Of a stretch of DNA of 64,000 bases, positions 53,515 to 63,418 are shown one piece after another (position 1 is the stretch's first letter; each line of letters opens with the position of its first letter). The notes beneath the pieces are model-generated. The model was not told the DNA's origin. It saw only the letters and a program-made list of their open reading frames with translations, and ran no database searches. A program made the position numbers and the translations under genes. Source of the stretch: JBBRHQ01 sp963738305 (lineage in GTDB: Bacteria; Actinomycetota; Thermoleophilia; Solirubrobacterales; 70-9); NCBI GenBank assembly GCA_963738305.1, contig CAVTVU010000001.1, positions 930,001 through 994,000 of the forward strand, given 5' to 3'.

Positions 53515-53730
53515 CTACTCGGCCGCCGCCAGCTCGGTGACCTGGGTCGCCACCGGCCCCTTTGGGCCCTCGCTGGACTCGAAGCTGACCCGGGCGCCGT
53601 CATCGAGCGAGCGGTGGCCCTCCGCCTGAATCTCGGAGTGATGGACGAAGTGATCGGGGCCGCCGTCGTCGGGGGTGATGAAGCCGTAGCCCTTCTCGTT
53701 GCTGAACCACTTGACGACGCCCGTCGGCAT
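53515..53730 (-). CDS. Cold-shock domain protein (second copy)
   Basis: A 71-aa paralogue of the csp at 49015: MPTGVVKWFSNEKGYGFITP (RNP1), HFVHHSEI (RNP2). The stretch HHSEIQAEGHRSLDDGARV is more divergent and a short Ala/Glu tail extends the C-terminus. GAGGAGCGAA precedes ATG 53730. Two functionally similar RNA chaperones 4.5 kb apart. Confidence 0.93.
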   Translation of the reverse strand: MPTGVVKWFSNEKGYGFITPDDGGPDHFVHHSEIQAEGHRSLDDGARVSFESSEGPKGPVATQVTELAAAE

Positions 53731-53777
53731 TTCGCTCCTCCGCTCTTGGCCGGCTCGCCAACGGTAACGCATCCCTC

Positions 53778-53783
53778 TAGGCT
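53778..53783 (+). promoter_or_regulatory. -10 hexamer TAGGCT of the fumarylacetoacetase-type gene
   Basis: TAGGCT ends 7 nt before ATG 53791. Confidence 0.5.
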
Positions 53784-53790
53784 TGCCGCG

Positions 53791-54641
53791 ATGCGCTTGG
53801 TCACCTACTCGCGCGGCGACGGTCCGCGGGCCGGCCTGCTCGCCGAGGACGGCGTGATCGATGCCTGGGAGGCGCTGGGGGAGCCCGAGCGCGCCGAGCC
53901 TGCGCGAGCTGATCGCCGAGGATCGGCTTGCCGACCTCGGCGCCGGCCGGCGGCCGGTGCGCCGGCCGCTCGACCGATGTCGAGCTGCTGCCGCCGATCC
54001 CCGACCCGGAGAAGATCGTCTGCATCGGGCTCAACTACCGCACCCATGCCGCCGAGGCCGGGCTCGACCCGCCCGACTCGCCCGACGATCTTCGGCAAGT
54101 ACCGCAACGCCCTTGCCGCGCCCGGCGCGACCGTGACCGCTGCCCGCCTCGAGCGCCAAGGTCGACTACGAGGCCGAGGTCGCCTTCGTCGTCGGCCGCC
54201 GCGCGCAGCGAGGTCGCGTCGGCCGACGCCCTCGACCATGTCGCCGGCTACACCCTGCTCAACGACCTCTCCGCCCGCGACCTGCAGTTCTCCACCCCGC
54301 AGTGGATGGCGGGCAAGGTCTTCGACGGCTCGGCGCCCTGCGGTCCGGCGATCGTCACCCCCGAGGAGGCCGGCGCCGCACGATGCGATCGCGATCTCCC
54401 TCGACCCTGAACGGCGAAGAGATGCAGTCGGCCACGCACCGCCGACCTGATCTTCTCGGTGCCCGATCTGCTCGCCCACCTCTCGACCCTGATGACGCTG
54501 GAGCCCGGCGACATCGTCGCCACCGGCACCCCGGCCGGGGTCGGCGGCGCCCGCGAGCCGCGGGTCTGGCTGGCCGACGGCGACGAGGTAGTCGTCAGCT
54601 CGCCCACCCTGGGCGAGCTGACGACCCGAATCGCCCGCTGA
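53791..54641 (+). pseudogene. Fumarylacetoacetate hydrolase-family protein, frameshifted
   Basis: FAH/HpcE-type enzyme of about 280 aa, which cleaves or decarboxylates acyl-pyruvates or related products of aromatic degradation. Order is complete: IPDPEKIVCIGLNYRTHAAE, TIFGKYRNALAAPG, KVDYEAEVAFVVGR, VAGYTLLNDLSARDLQF, FDGSAPCGPAIVTPEE, MTLEPGDIVATGTPAGVGGA. Eight frame changes occur (near 53900, 53975, 54087, 54153, 54208, 54379, 54409, 54441) and all are repaired by deleting one G or C. ATG 53791 follows TAGGCT by 7 nt. Confidence 0.82.
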
Positions 54642-54655
54642 GCACCGCCGCCTCC

Positions 54656-54705
54656 AGCCGAACGCAACCTTGCGTGCCCATTGGGCGCGTAACCTTGCGT
54701 TCGGC
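54656..54705. repeat. 50-bp palindromic intergenic element, copy 2
   Basis: Outer arms GCCGAACGCAA/TTGCGTTCGGC (11 bp). Same length as copy 1 at 13324-13373, with the same first 8 and last 15 bases. The central part differs, so fold rather than sequence is conserved there. Confidence 0.7.
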
Positions 54706-54727
54706 CAGGGCCCCTGGCCGGCCTTCC

Positions 54728-55832
54728 CTACGGCCGGCGGACGGTCAGCTTGAACCTGCCGCCGCCGCTGACCCGGCTGACCACCGCATTGACGCGCGCC
54801 TGTCCGCAGACCGTGAAGTTGAGGCCCTCGTGCCGGCCGCTTCCCTGGTCGACCCCGAGCAGCCTCCCGGCCCGGTCGCGCAGCGCCAGGTCGTAGTCGG
54901 CGCCGCGCGGCACGTTCAGGCCGAGGCTGAGAATGCCGTCCAGCGGCGTCGTGATGGGCACCACCGCGCGCTGGCCCGCGGCGCCGCCGAGCGTCCGGCT
55001 TCTCGAGCAGCGCGGGTCCGGTGCTTCCAGGGCCGGGTCGCGTCGAGGCGGATCGCCGCGAAGGCTCCCCCGGCTCGGGCGCAGCGAGTCCACCCACTGC
55101 CAGCGGACCTTTCCGGGGAAGCGGTTCAAGCGCGAAGGACTCGGCGAAGGCCTCGCCGGGGTTGCGGTAGTAGTGGGTGCCCTCGTCGCCCGGGGAAGTA
55201 GGCGCCGGCGCGGGCCCCCTGGCAGACGCGCTCGTAGGAGGACCAGCGCTTCGTCCCCCAGTCGATCGTCGGCCGGAACGGCGGGTTGCGGCGGTGGTCG
55301 GCGAGGTGGTGCCCGTACTCGTGGGCGAGGACGAAATTGCGGGTCGCGCCGTCGCTCGGGTTGGCGTCGTCGTTGCCGCTCAGGAACATCTGGTTCTCGC
55401 CCGAGAAGTAGCAGGCGAGGGCGCCCCTGCCGCAGGTCGACTCCATCTGGCCGTCGGTGACGAGCTGCACGCGGAGCAGGTCCATCTCGTCTCCGTGCGG
55501 GACGGTGCCGAGGAAGTTGGCGATCCTCTGCGGGCTGGCGGCGTTGCAGGCGGCGGGCGTGCAGGAGGCCGAGACGCCGATCGCGACCGTCCTGCCCTTG
55601 CCGTCGTGGACCGGGTAGCGCCGCGCCGAGGAGCTGGCCGACTCGCGCGCGGCGGCGGCGTTGGCGCGGGCGAAGACCACGTCGCGCGGCGGCACCGAGG
55701 GCACCGGCACCTCGAAGGGATCGAAGCTCGCCATCGGCGAACGCGTCGGCGCGGGCGTCGCGGCGACCGCGGGGGCAACCCCGATCAGGGCCAGCGCCGC
55801 GCCCAGCGCAGCCGGCGCCGGGCGCCGCTCAC
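54728..55832 (-). pseudogene. Secreted zinc-metalloprotease-like protein, frameshifted
   Basis: Predicted secreted protein. Signal peptide (GAALALIGVAPAVAATPAP) after GTG 55832; zinc motif HEYGHHLADH with third-ligand candidate Glu in NPGEAFAES. Cys pairs (SCTPAACN, TCGRGALACYF) suggest disulfides. The C-terminal part (54728-55120) is a beta-rich domain (GILSLGLNVPRGADYDLALRDRAG). Frame breaks near 55780, 55190 and 55000 must be undone. GTG overlaps the TGA of the preceding gene, so the two are coupled. Confidence 0.7.
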
Positions 55833-57082
55833 GGCCGCGGGCCCGGGTCGATCTCGTTTCGCCTCGCCGGCAGCGAGGCGGAGAGCGGGGCGCTCGCCGC
55901 CGGGCTCGAGGCGGAGGAAAGCCGCGCCGCTCGCCCCTTCCTGCGCCGCCCAGTGGACCCGCACCGGGGTGACCCGCAGCAGTCGCGCCAGGTGCGCCGG
56001 CCCGAGCACGCCGTCGGCCCGCAGGCCCCGCCTGCTCTGGAACTGCCTCACCGCGCGGTAGGTCTGGCGGCCGAAGATCCCGGTCGCCGGCAGGTCCGGA
56101 GAGCCGGCGGCGATCAGGTGCTGCTGCGCCCAGACGACGAGGTCGCCGCGGCTGCCGCGCCGCAGGACGGGCATGCGCGGTGACCGGCCGGTAGCCGAGG
56201 ACCCGCCCGGCGGTCGGGCGGCCGAGCGAGCGCCCACTGCCTGGCGTTGGTCTCCTGCCAGTCCCACCAGCTCGGGGGCCCGCCGCCGTAGGTGAGCGCG
56301 AAGCGGCGGAACAGCTTCAGCGACCTCAGGCTGACCCGCTGCGTAGGTCTGCCCGAGCGGGAAGATCGGGCGGCCCCAGACGCGGTTGTAGAAGTAGGTG
56401 TGCTCGTAGACGGCGCGGACCGAGGTCCCGATCGCGTTCCAGTACATCTGCGGCTGGTTGAAGCTGGCCGCTCCCGGCCCGAGGAAGACCGAGTAGGGGA
56501 AGGCCGGGTGGTAGTCGACGTAGGGGAAGCCCGCCAGCGAGAGCGGGAAGGCGGCGCCGATCGCGCCGGCGCAGCGCCCGGATGTAGCGGTCGGCGGACG
56601 GCGTAGCGGCCCTCGTAGTCGCCCTCGGCGTCGATCACCAGGCAGTCGGCGCCCCGGCGCACCGAGGCGGCGCCGACCTTGGCCTCGCCGACCGGGTGGT
56701 TGCCGTAGACGAACTGCCAGGCGCAGACGTCGAGGCCGCCGCGGTGGAGGCGATCGACCAGGCGCTGGTTGAACTGGCCCAGGTGTCGCTGCCGTCGCCG
56801 GACTTGATGTAGACGGTGCCGATGTCCGAGCGGCGGGCCCTGGCGATGATCCGCGAGAGGTTGCCGCCGTTCGAGCGCGAGACGTACCAGATCCACATCC
56901 CCTGGCTGTCGAACGGGCGTCTTGGCGTTGCCGCCGGTCCCGTTGCCGCCGGTCCCGGCGCCCCCGCTGGCGGCGATCGCGGGCGAGGCGAGCGCGCAGA
57001 GGGCGCCGATCGCGATCAGTGCGATCGCGAACGCTCGCCAGCGCCTGGGTGCCGGCGCGGATGTGGTCGCCTTCACGCTCAT
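55831..57082 (-). pseudogene. Secreted glycoside-hydrolase-like protein with peptidoglycan-binding domain, frameshifted
   Basis: Signal peptide (FAIALIAIGALCALASPAIAA) after ATG 57082. The central domain (GNLSRIIARARRSDIGTVYIKSG, ADCLVIDAEGDYEGRY, FPLSLAGFPYVDYHPAFPYS, WWDWQETN) resembles GH25/DUF1906-like barrels with Asp/Glu in place of the catalytic acids. The C-terminal PVLRRGSRGDLVVWAQQHL and TGIFGRQTYRAVRQFQ form a PG_binding_1 domain. At least five single-base breaks. Likely cell-wall remodelling. Confidence 0.72.
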
Positions 57083-57198
57083 CGAAACACGGTCCTGGCG
57101 ACGGGGCTGCGGTGGCTGCCAGGAGCCAAACCCACGCCGCCGCCTGCCCGTGCCTGCCCCTAGTATGCCGACAGCTTCCGCTCGGCGTCAGCCGTCCG

Positions 57199-58372
57199 AT
57201 GAATAGCACCGCGCAAGATCCTTTGCATATCCGCGCTCGTCCTGGGCTGCGCAGGCGCGCTGGCACCGGCCGCACTGCGGCGCGGGCGGCGGGATCGGCA
57301 ACGCCGGCCTCAAGCAGGCGGGGCGGAGCCTGATCTTCAGCGATCCGCACCTCCTCGCCTGCGGCGCTGCGGAAGCTCGCGCCGCTTCCCCGACTTCTCC
57401 AAGCCGAAGCCGCGCTTCCTCTGCATGGCGCTGCGGCGCCCGGGCAGCCATCACGAGAAGCGGCTCTGCCTCGGCGGCGCCAGGGCAACCCGCCGCCGGA
57501 TCGGGCTGACCCGGCTCGACGGCACCGGGAGCGGTGGTCGGCACCGCGACCCTGGCGGCGAGGGTGAAGCGTCCGAGCGCCCGCAAGCTGGTCGTCAAGA
57601 TGCTGCCGGGCGAGGCCGGGCTGGCTCCGCGGCGCTACCGCTGGAGGGCGATCGAGGGGACCGACTGCCCGGGGCCGGGCCCCTGCGTCGAGCGCTATCC
57701 CGCCGCCCGCGACGGCGCCTTCCGGCTGCGCCCGGTGCGCGCGGTCGGCTGCACCGGCGGGCACCGCGGGGCTGGTCCGCAACGGCCCGCGCGGACGCAA
57801 GGTCGTCGCCCTAACCTTCGACGACGGGCCGAGCATCTACACGTCCGGCTTCCTGCAGGTGCTGCGCCGCAAGCACGTCAACGGGACCTTCTTCGAGCTG
57901 GGCCAGGAGACCTCGGGAAACGCCCAGGCTGATGCGCCGGATCCTCGCCGAGGGCAACGAGATCGGCAACCACTCGACGCATCACTCCGCCTACCCCGGC
58001 TACGCCGACCTGGCCGCGACCAGCGCCCGGATCAAGCGGCTCACGCACTTCAGGCCGTGCCTCTTCAGGCCCCCCTACGGCGCCGTCAACTCCGGCGTCA
58101 TCTCGGCGGCCGCGCAGGCCGGGATGAGGACCGTGACCTGGGACGTCGACCCGACCGACTGGTCGAACCCCGGGACCGGCGCGATCTACAGCCGCATCGT
58201 CTCCGCGGCGCAGCCCGGCTCGATCATCCTCATGCACGACGGCGGCGGCAACCGCAGCCAGACCCTCGCCGCGCTGCCCCACATGATCCACACCCTGCGC
58301 TCCCGCGGCTACCGCTTCAAGACGGTCAGCGCCCTGCTCGGCAACCGGCTGATCTACCGCCCCTACGGCTGA
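57199..58372 (+). pseudogene. Secreted polysaccharide deacetylase (NodB type), frameshifted
   Basis: NodB-homology deacetylase. TFDDGPSIYTSGFLQVL (catalytic Asp, metal Asp), IGNHSTHHSAYPG (metal His), RPPYGAVNSGVI and WDVDPTDW, and the last His in ILMHDGGG form the complete metal-dependent site. The first 190 residues have a signal peptide (ISALVLGCAGALAPAAL) and an extra beta domain. Breaks occur before 57930; the deacetylase domain beyond is intact. Divergent from the wall hydrolase gene. Confidence 0.75.
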
Positions 58373-58382
58373 GGGCTCGGAC

Positions 58383-59447
58383 CTAGGCGGCGCCGAGGTC
58401 TGGCTCGCCGGCGTCCCGCTCGGCGCTCGCCCGCTGCTCCTCCAGCTCCGCCTTGCTCGGCCGCGGCGGGCCGGATGAGCGTCCGGCGGCGCGAGCGTCG
58501 ATCTGCTCGAGCTTGGCGAGCAGATTCTCGGCCATCCTGATCGAGGCGGCGTCGATCAGGCGGCCGTCGAGCGACACCGCGCCCTTGCCCTCGGCGGCAG
58601 CCTCCTTCATCGCCGCGATGATCCGGTGTGTCCGCTCGACGATGCGCTCGTCGGGAGTGAACACGTCATTGGCGAGGGGCACCTGCGAGGGATGGATCGC
58701 CCACTTGCCCTCGTAGCCGAGCACGGCGGCACGCCGCGCCGCCGCCAGGTAGCCGTCGGGGTCGGTGAAGTCTCCGTAGGGCCCGTCGATCGGACGCAGG
58801 CCGTTGGCGCGGCAGGCGACCGCCATCCGCGAGAGGGGGTAGTGCCACTGGTCGCCCCAGTGGCACTCGCGACGGCCCTCGGACTCGTCGGTCAGCACCG
58901 AGTAGGCCGGGTCGACGCCGCCGATCTTCGTCGTGTGGCTCTGCATCGAGGCCGCGTAGTCGGCGACCCCGAAGACCATCGCCTCCATCCGGCCCGGGCA
59001 CGCCCGGGCGATCTCCTCCACGCACGACATGCCCTCGGCCGTCTCGACCAGAACCGAGATCCCGATCCGGTGCTCGAGACCCGTCGCGACCTCGATCTGG
59101 TCGAGCAGGGTGGCGACCAGCTCGACGTTGGCCGGCGAGCCGACCTTGGGGACGGTGATCGTGTCGAGAGCGCGGCCGGCCTGCTCGACCACATCGACGA
59201 TGTCCCGGTAGCACCAGTGCGTGTCGAGCCCGTTGATCCGCACCGAGGCCGAGGCGGGGGCCCAGTCCCCGCCGTTCAGCGCCTCGATCACGTTGGCGCG
59301 GGCGGCGACCTTGTCGTCGGGGGCCACGGCGTCCTCGAGGTCGAGCATGACGACGTCGGCGCCCAGCTCCGGAGCGCGCTCGAGCATCCGCGGATTGCTC
59401 CCCGGAACGGCCAGCTCCGAGCGGTGCAGCCGATTCGATCGCTCCAT
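58383..59447 (-). CDS. HpcH/HpaI-CitE family lyase (malyl-CoA lyase-like)
   Basis: TIM-barrel CoA-ester lyase, 354 aa, somewhat longer than CitE beta subunits. VMLDLEDAVAPDDKVAAR (metal Asp/Glu), RINGLDTHWC, ITVPKVGSP, VETAEGM, MEAMVFGVADYAASM and the C-terminal KWAIHPSQV are conserved. Cleavage of malyl-CoA or methylmalyl-CoA is likely, and no other citrate lyase subunits are near. Start 59447, with GAGGAGGAGG upstream. Confidence 0.9.
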   Translation of the reverse strand: MERSNRLHRSELAVPGSNPRMLERAPELGADVVMLDLEDAVAPDDKVAARANVIEALNGGDWAPASASVRINGLDTHWCYRDIVDVVEQAGRALDTITVPKVGSPANVELVATLLDQIEVATGLEHRIGISVLVETAEGMSCVEEIARACPGRMEAMVFGVADYAASMQSHTTKIGGVDPAYSVLTDESEGRRECHWGDQWHYPLSRMAVACRANGLRPIDGPYGDFTDPDGYLAAARRAAVLGYEGKWAIHPSQVPLANDVFTPDERIVERTHRIIAAMKEAAAEGKGAVSLDGRLIDAASIRMAENLLAKLEQIDARAAGRSSGPPRPSKAELEEQRASAERDAGEPDLGAA

Positions 59448-59483
59448 CGCCTCCTCCTCGCGCTCAGCCTAGCCCCGCGACGC

Positions 59484-60420
59484 TCAGGAGGCGCGGAGCC
59501 CGGCCGAGATCGTGTAAGCCCGCGAGCGGGCGAAGAGGATCGGGTCATCGGGCAGCTCGATCCCCTCGACCACGTTGGTCGGGTCGAAGACGACGATCGC
59601 ACCGCCGGCCTCGGGGTCCTCGGTGATCGCCGTCACGTCGAGCGTCCCGGCGGCCAGCCGCTCGCGGCTCTCGGGCCAGGGCTCGGCGGGGTCGGCGGTC
59701 GGGTCGCCCTCCTCGCCGAGGACGAGGATGAGCCCGAAGCGGGCCGGCTCGGAGGCGATCCGCTCGGCCAGCTCGTTCCGCAGGTAGTCGGCCGGGCGCG
59801 CCTTGGCCTCCTCATCGGGGATCCGCCTCTCCCCCGCCTCGGGCTCCCAGCGGTAGCGCACCCAGCGGCCCTCGCCGCCGGGCCCGATCAGCCGGAAGGA
59901 GTGCAGCGAGTTGTAGGCGAGCTGGGCGAAGCTGGCCGGCGGCTCGGACCCGAGGTTGGCCTGGACCGCGGGCATCGCCTCGGGGTGGGCGCCGAGGTAC
60001 GCGCCTACCCTCTCCATGTCCGGTGCGCCCGTCTCGGGGTCGGGCAACCGCGCCTCCATCAGCTCCAGGAAGTCCTCGGGATTGCGGGCCAGGAAGGTCG
60101 GCGAGGTGACGCAGAGGAGGTCGGTCTCGCCGCCGTCGGGAAGCCGGAACTTGACCGCGAGGCCGCGGCCCTCGCGCTCGCCGTCGTGGACGCGCGGGGT
60201 TGCCCGAGGCGGTCGAGAAGCGGACCAGGGCCGGCACCGGCTCGCCCCGGAAGTGGGGCGCGCTGCAGAGCGCCGCTGCCTCGGGGGTGGCCGTGAAGGT
60301 GGCTTCGCAGAAGAGCCCCTTGGCGTGCAACGCGCGGGTGTGGGGGTGGCGGCCGTAGACGGCGTGGATCGCGTCGACGATCTCCTGGTCGAGCGGGGTC
60401 GGCTCGGGCGGCGCTCCCAT
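59484..60420 (-). pseudogene. Catalase-family (SrpA-like) peroxidase, one frame break
   Basis: Small heme catalase-like protein. HAKGLFCEATFTATPEA carries the distal His, LVRFSTASGNP follows; after one +1 break near 60200 the chain resumes MEARLPDPETGAP, QLAYNSLHSFRLIG, VRYRWEPEAGE and ends DPTNVVEGIELPDDPILFARSRAYTIS with the proximal Tyr region. Repairing the insertion gives about 310 aa. It would remove peroxide. ATG 60420 follows TAGGGT by 9 nt. Confidence 0.78.
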
Positions 60421-60429
60421 CGGGTTCCG

Positions 60430-60435
60430 ACCCTA
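60430..60435 (-). promoter_or_regulatory. Candidate -10 hexamer TAGGGT of the catalase-like gene
   Basis: Minus-strand TAGGGT ends 9 nt before ATG 60420. Confidence 0.4.
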
Positions 60436-60466
60436 GCCCATCGGTCCCTGTTGCGGAATCAACCGT

Positions 60467-62056
60467 CTAACCGAGATCGGCAAGCGCGGCCATCGCCGCG
60501 CTGCGTCCGTTCAGCGCGATCACCGAGCCGGCCGGGTGCGTCGCGGCGCCGCAGAGATAGAGCCCCGGGATCTCGGTGCGGTGATCGAATCGGCGGTCCC
60601 ACATCTGGTCGGGCATCACCTCGCCCTGGAAGATGTTGCCGTCGGTGAGCCCGATCCGCTCCTCGATGTCGGGCGGGCCGAGGACCTCGTACTCCTCGAT
60701 GCACTCGTGTACGTCGGGCGCATAGACGGCTATTGCGTCGAGGATCCTCTCTCCGACCTCGCCGCGGCGCCCTTCCCAATCCCCCTCGGCGAAGCGGTAT
60801 GGCGCGTAGTGGGCAAAGACGCTCATCACGTGCTTGCCCTCGGGGGCGACGCCCGGGTCGTAGCCGGTCTGGAAGTAGAGCTCGGCGAAGCCGATCGCCG
60901 GCTCGCCACGCTCGCAAGCCTTGAAGGCCTCCTGACAGGCGTCGAGGCCGGGGGTGATGGTCACCATCGAGCGCTCCGGCGCGATCCCTTCGACCGCGGC
61001 GGTGAAGTTCGGGATGCGGCCGAGCGCTGCGTTCAGCTTGACGACCGGCGATCGCGTCTTCCATGCGCCGATCCGCTCGGCCATTGCCGCCGGCACCGAG
61101 TCGGGCGCGATCAGCGAGAGGGTGCGCTTCGGCTCGGCGTTGGAGAGGACGACCCGCGATCGGATCAGCTCACCGCTCTCCAGCCGCACCCCCTCGCCGG
61201 GAGCGATCTCGCCGACCGGGACCCCGCAGGCCAGCTGGGCCCCGGCCTCGATCGCCGCCTGCGCGATCGCGAAGGAGACGCGACCCATGCCGCCCTCGAC
61301 GTAGCCCCAGAAGGAACCGAGCCCGAGCAGGTCACCCTGGTGGTGCATCAGCTTGACCGAGGCGGTGCCCGGGTCGCGGGGGCCGGCGTAGGCGCCGGTG
61401 ACCCCCTGCCCGAACAGCGCATGATGGAGGCGCTCGTCCTCCATGTAGCGGCCGATCGTCTCGGCGATCGATTCCTCGAAGACGATCGAGATCAGCTCCG
61501 GATCGCCGCCGAGGATCTCCTCGATTCGCTCGCGCGACGGCGATGAGCCGACCCAGGTGTCCCCGGCGGGTCCGTGCCGCAGCGCTGTGCGGCAGCGCTC
61601 GAAGGCGGCCTCGTAGGCAGCTCGGCCCTCGATGTCGCGCTCGGAGAAGTCGTTGCGGCGCAGATGCTCGGCCGTGTCCCGAGCGTCGAGGAAGCCCGCA
61701 TAGGACGTGCCGTCGGGCAGGGGCACCCATGAGTTGGGCTCGGCGGCGAAGACGCGGTAGCCGTGGCCCCGCAGCCCCAGCTCGGAGACCACGAGATCGT
61801 CGAGCAGGCCGACCACGTACGCGCAGGGGCTGACCACGTAGAGCTGATCGGAGAAGGGGCGCTCCAGCGTGCAGGCGCCGCCGAGCTGCTCGCGGCGCTC
61901 CAGGACCAGGACGGAGCGGCCCGCTCGAGCCAGATAGGCCGCGGCGGTGAGGCCGTTGTGGCCGCCGCCGACGACGACGGCGTCCCACTCGCGGCTCGCC
62001 AGCTCGCTGACCGGCGCGGGCAGGCCGACCCTCCCCATCTCCTCGGCGACGTTCAC
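60467..62056 (-). CDS. FAD-dependent CrtI/PYROXD2-type oxidoreductase
   Basis: A 529-aa protein of the phytoene-desaturase-like superfamily. VVVGGGHNGLTAAAYLARAGRSVLVLERR is the dinucleotide motif; GYVEGGMGRVSFAIAQAA and the C-terminal LYLCGAATHPAGSVIALNGRSAA match the PYROXD2 group rather than classical CrtI. No crtB or other carotenoid gene lies near, so a role in pigment synthesis is unproven. GTG start 62056; the open frame continues upstream without similarity. Confidence 0.85.
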   Translation of the reverse strand: MNVAEEMGRVGLPAPVSELASREWDAVVVGGGHNGLTAAAYLARAGRSVLVLERREQLGGACTLERPFSDQLYVVSPCAYVVGLLDDLVVSELGLRGHGYRVFAAEPNSWVPLPDGTSYAGFLDARDTAEHLRRNDFSERDIEGRAAYEAAFERCRTALRHGPAGDTWVGSSPSRERIEEILGGDPELISIVFEESIAETIGRYMEDERLHHALFGQGVTGAYAGPRDPGTASVKLMHHQGDLLGLGSFWGYVEGGMGRVSFAIAQAAIEAGAQLACGVPVGEIAPGEGVRLESGELIRSRVVLSNAEPKRTLSLIAPDSVPAAMAERIGAWKTRSPVVKLNAALGRIPNFTAAVEGIAPERSMVTITPGLDACQEAFKACERGEPAIGFAELYFQTGYDPGVAPEGKHVMSVFAHYAPYRFAEGDWEGRRGEVGERILDAIAVYAPDVHECIEEYEVLGPPDIEERIGLTDGNIFQGEVMPDQMWDRRFDHRTEIPGLYLCGAATHPAGSVIALNGRSAAMAALADLG

Positions 62057-62165
62057 GCGGCCAGTATCGCGTTTGTCCCGGGGCCGGCGGCTGCTCGCGA
62101 TGCGGCGCCGATCGTGGGAACCTTCCGGGCATGCTCGTCCCTCGACTTGCGGCCCGGCAGGCGGA

Positions 62166-63404
62166 GTGACCCCGCGACTGGCGCGCGGCGCCGTGACCGC
62201 GGCGATGAGACGCATCCGGTCGGGTCGCATCGACGTGCTCGAAGGTGGACGGATGCGCGCCTACGGGCGCCCCGGATCGAGCCTCCATGCTCAGGTCACG
62301 ATCAACGATCCGCGTGCGTGGGCCGGCCCGCTGCGGGGCAGCCTCGGGCTCGGCGAGGACTACGCGGACGGGCTCTGGGACACCGACGACCTGGTGTCCC
62401 TGCTGCGGGTCGGTGTCCGCGAGCTGCGGCGGCTGGAGCACCTCAGCGCCGTGCTCGACCGGCCCCGCGCCCTGATCCACCGGCTTCGCGGGCTCGTACC
62501 CGAGAACACGCTCAGCGCCGCGCGGGAGAACGTCTCAGCCCACTACGACCTCGGAAACGATCTGTTCGCGGCCTTCCTCGACCCCTCGATGACCTACTCC
62601 TGCGCCTACTTCGTCGACGGGGCAGGGCTCGAGGAGGCACAGACGGCGAAACTGGACCGAATCTGCGAGCAGCTCCGGTTGCGCCCGGGCGACCACCTGC
62701 TGGAAATCGGGACCGGCTGGGGCGGCCTGGCGATCCACGCCGCCTCGCGCTACGGCTGCCGGGTGACAACCACAACGATCTCCCGCCGCCAGCACGCCCT
62801 GGCGACGGAGCGGGTGCGCGACGCCGGACTCTCCGACCGCGTGACCCTGCTGATGGAGGACTACCGGGACCTGCGCGGCCGCTACGACAAGCTGGTCTCG
62901 GTCGAGATGATCGAGGCCGTGGGCTGGCAGTATTTCGACGGCTTCTTCGCCCGCTGTAGCGAACTGCTCGCGCCCGACGGGCTGATGCTGCTGCAGGCGA
63001 TCGTCATCGACGACCGCCGCTACGAGGTGGAGAAGGCAACCCGCAGCTTCGCCAACACCCATATCTTCCCCGGCGGCTGTCTGCCCTCGAATGCCGTGAT
63101 CGCCGACTGCGTGGCACGGGCGACCGACATGCGCACGGTCTGGATGGAGGACATAACGGATCACTACCCGCGCACCCTCGCGGCCTGGCGGGAGCGCTTC
63201 TGGGCCGCCTGGGACGAGCTGCGCGGCAAGGGCTACGACGAGCGTTTCCGGCGCCTTTGGACCTTCTACCTCTCCAGCTCGGAGGCCGGCTTCCGCGAGC
63301 GGCGGATCGGCGACGTGCAGATGCTGATGGCGAAGCCGCAATGGCGACCGGAGGCCGGGCCGAAGACCCCGGCGGCCCCTGCGCGGCAGCTCCAGGTCGC
63401 CTGA
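62166..63404 (+). CDS. Cyclopropane-fatty-acyl-phospholipid synthase-type methyltransferase
   Basis: A 412-aa SAM-dependent enzyme that methylates unsaturated phospholipid chains at the membrane. ENVSAHYDLGNDLFAAFLDPSMTYSCAYF, motif I LLEIGTGWGGLAIHAA, EMIEAVGWQYFDGFF and FANTHIFPGGCLPS are typical of Cfa. GTG 62166 with AGGCGGA upstream is preferred; ATG 62205 is possible. Followed 14 bp later by a hydrolase gene on the same strand. Confidence 0.9.
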   Translation: MTPRLARGAVTAAMRRIRSGRIDVLEGGRMRAYGRPGSSLHAQVTINDPRAWAGPLRGSLGLGEDYADGLWDTDDLVSLLRVGVRELRRLEHLSAVLDRPRALIHRLRGLVPENTLSAARENVSAHYDLGNDLFAAFLDPSMTYSCAYFVDGAGLEEAQTAKLDRICEQLRLRPGDHLLEIGTGWGGLAIHAASRYGCRVTTTTISRRQHALATERVRDAGLSDRVTLLMEDYRDLRGRYDKLVSVEMIEAVGWQYFDGFFARCSELLAPDGLMLLQAIVIDDRRYEVEKATRSFANTHIFPGGCLPSNAVIADCVARATDMRTVWMEDITDHYPRTLAAWRERFWAAWDELRGKGYDERFRRLWTFYLSSSEAGFRERRIGDVQMLMAKPQWRPEAGPKTPAAPARQLQVA

Positions 63405-63418
63405 GGCGGAGCCCTGCG

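Noticed and set aside
53791..54641. Programmed frameshifting as explanation for the FAH gene
   Set aside because: Eight separate shifts without common slippery sequence or pseudoknot cannot be programmed; indel error or decay is simpler.
58626..60296. 556-codon plus-strand frame
   Set aside because: Antisense of the CitE-type lyase and catalase-like genes.
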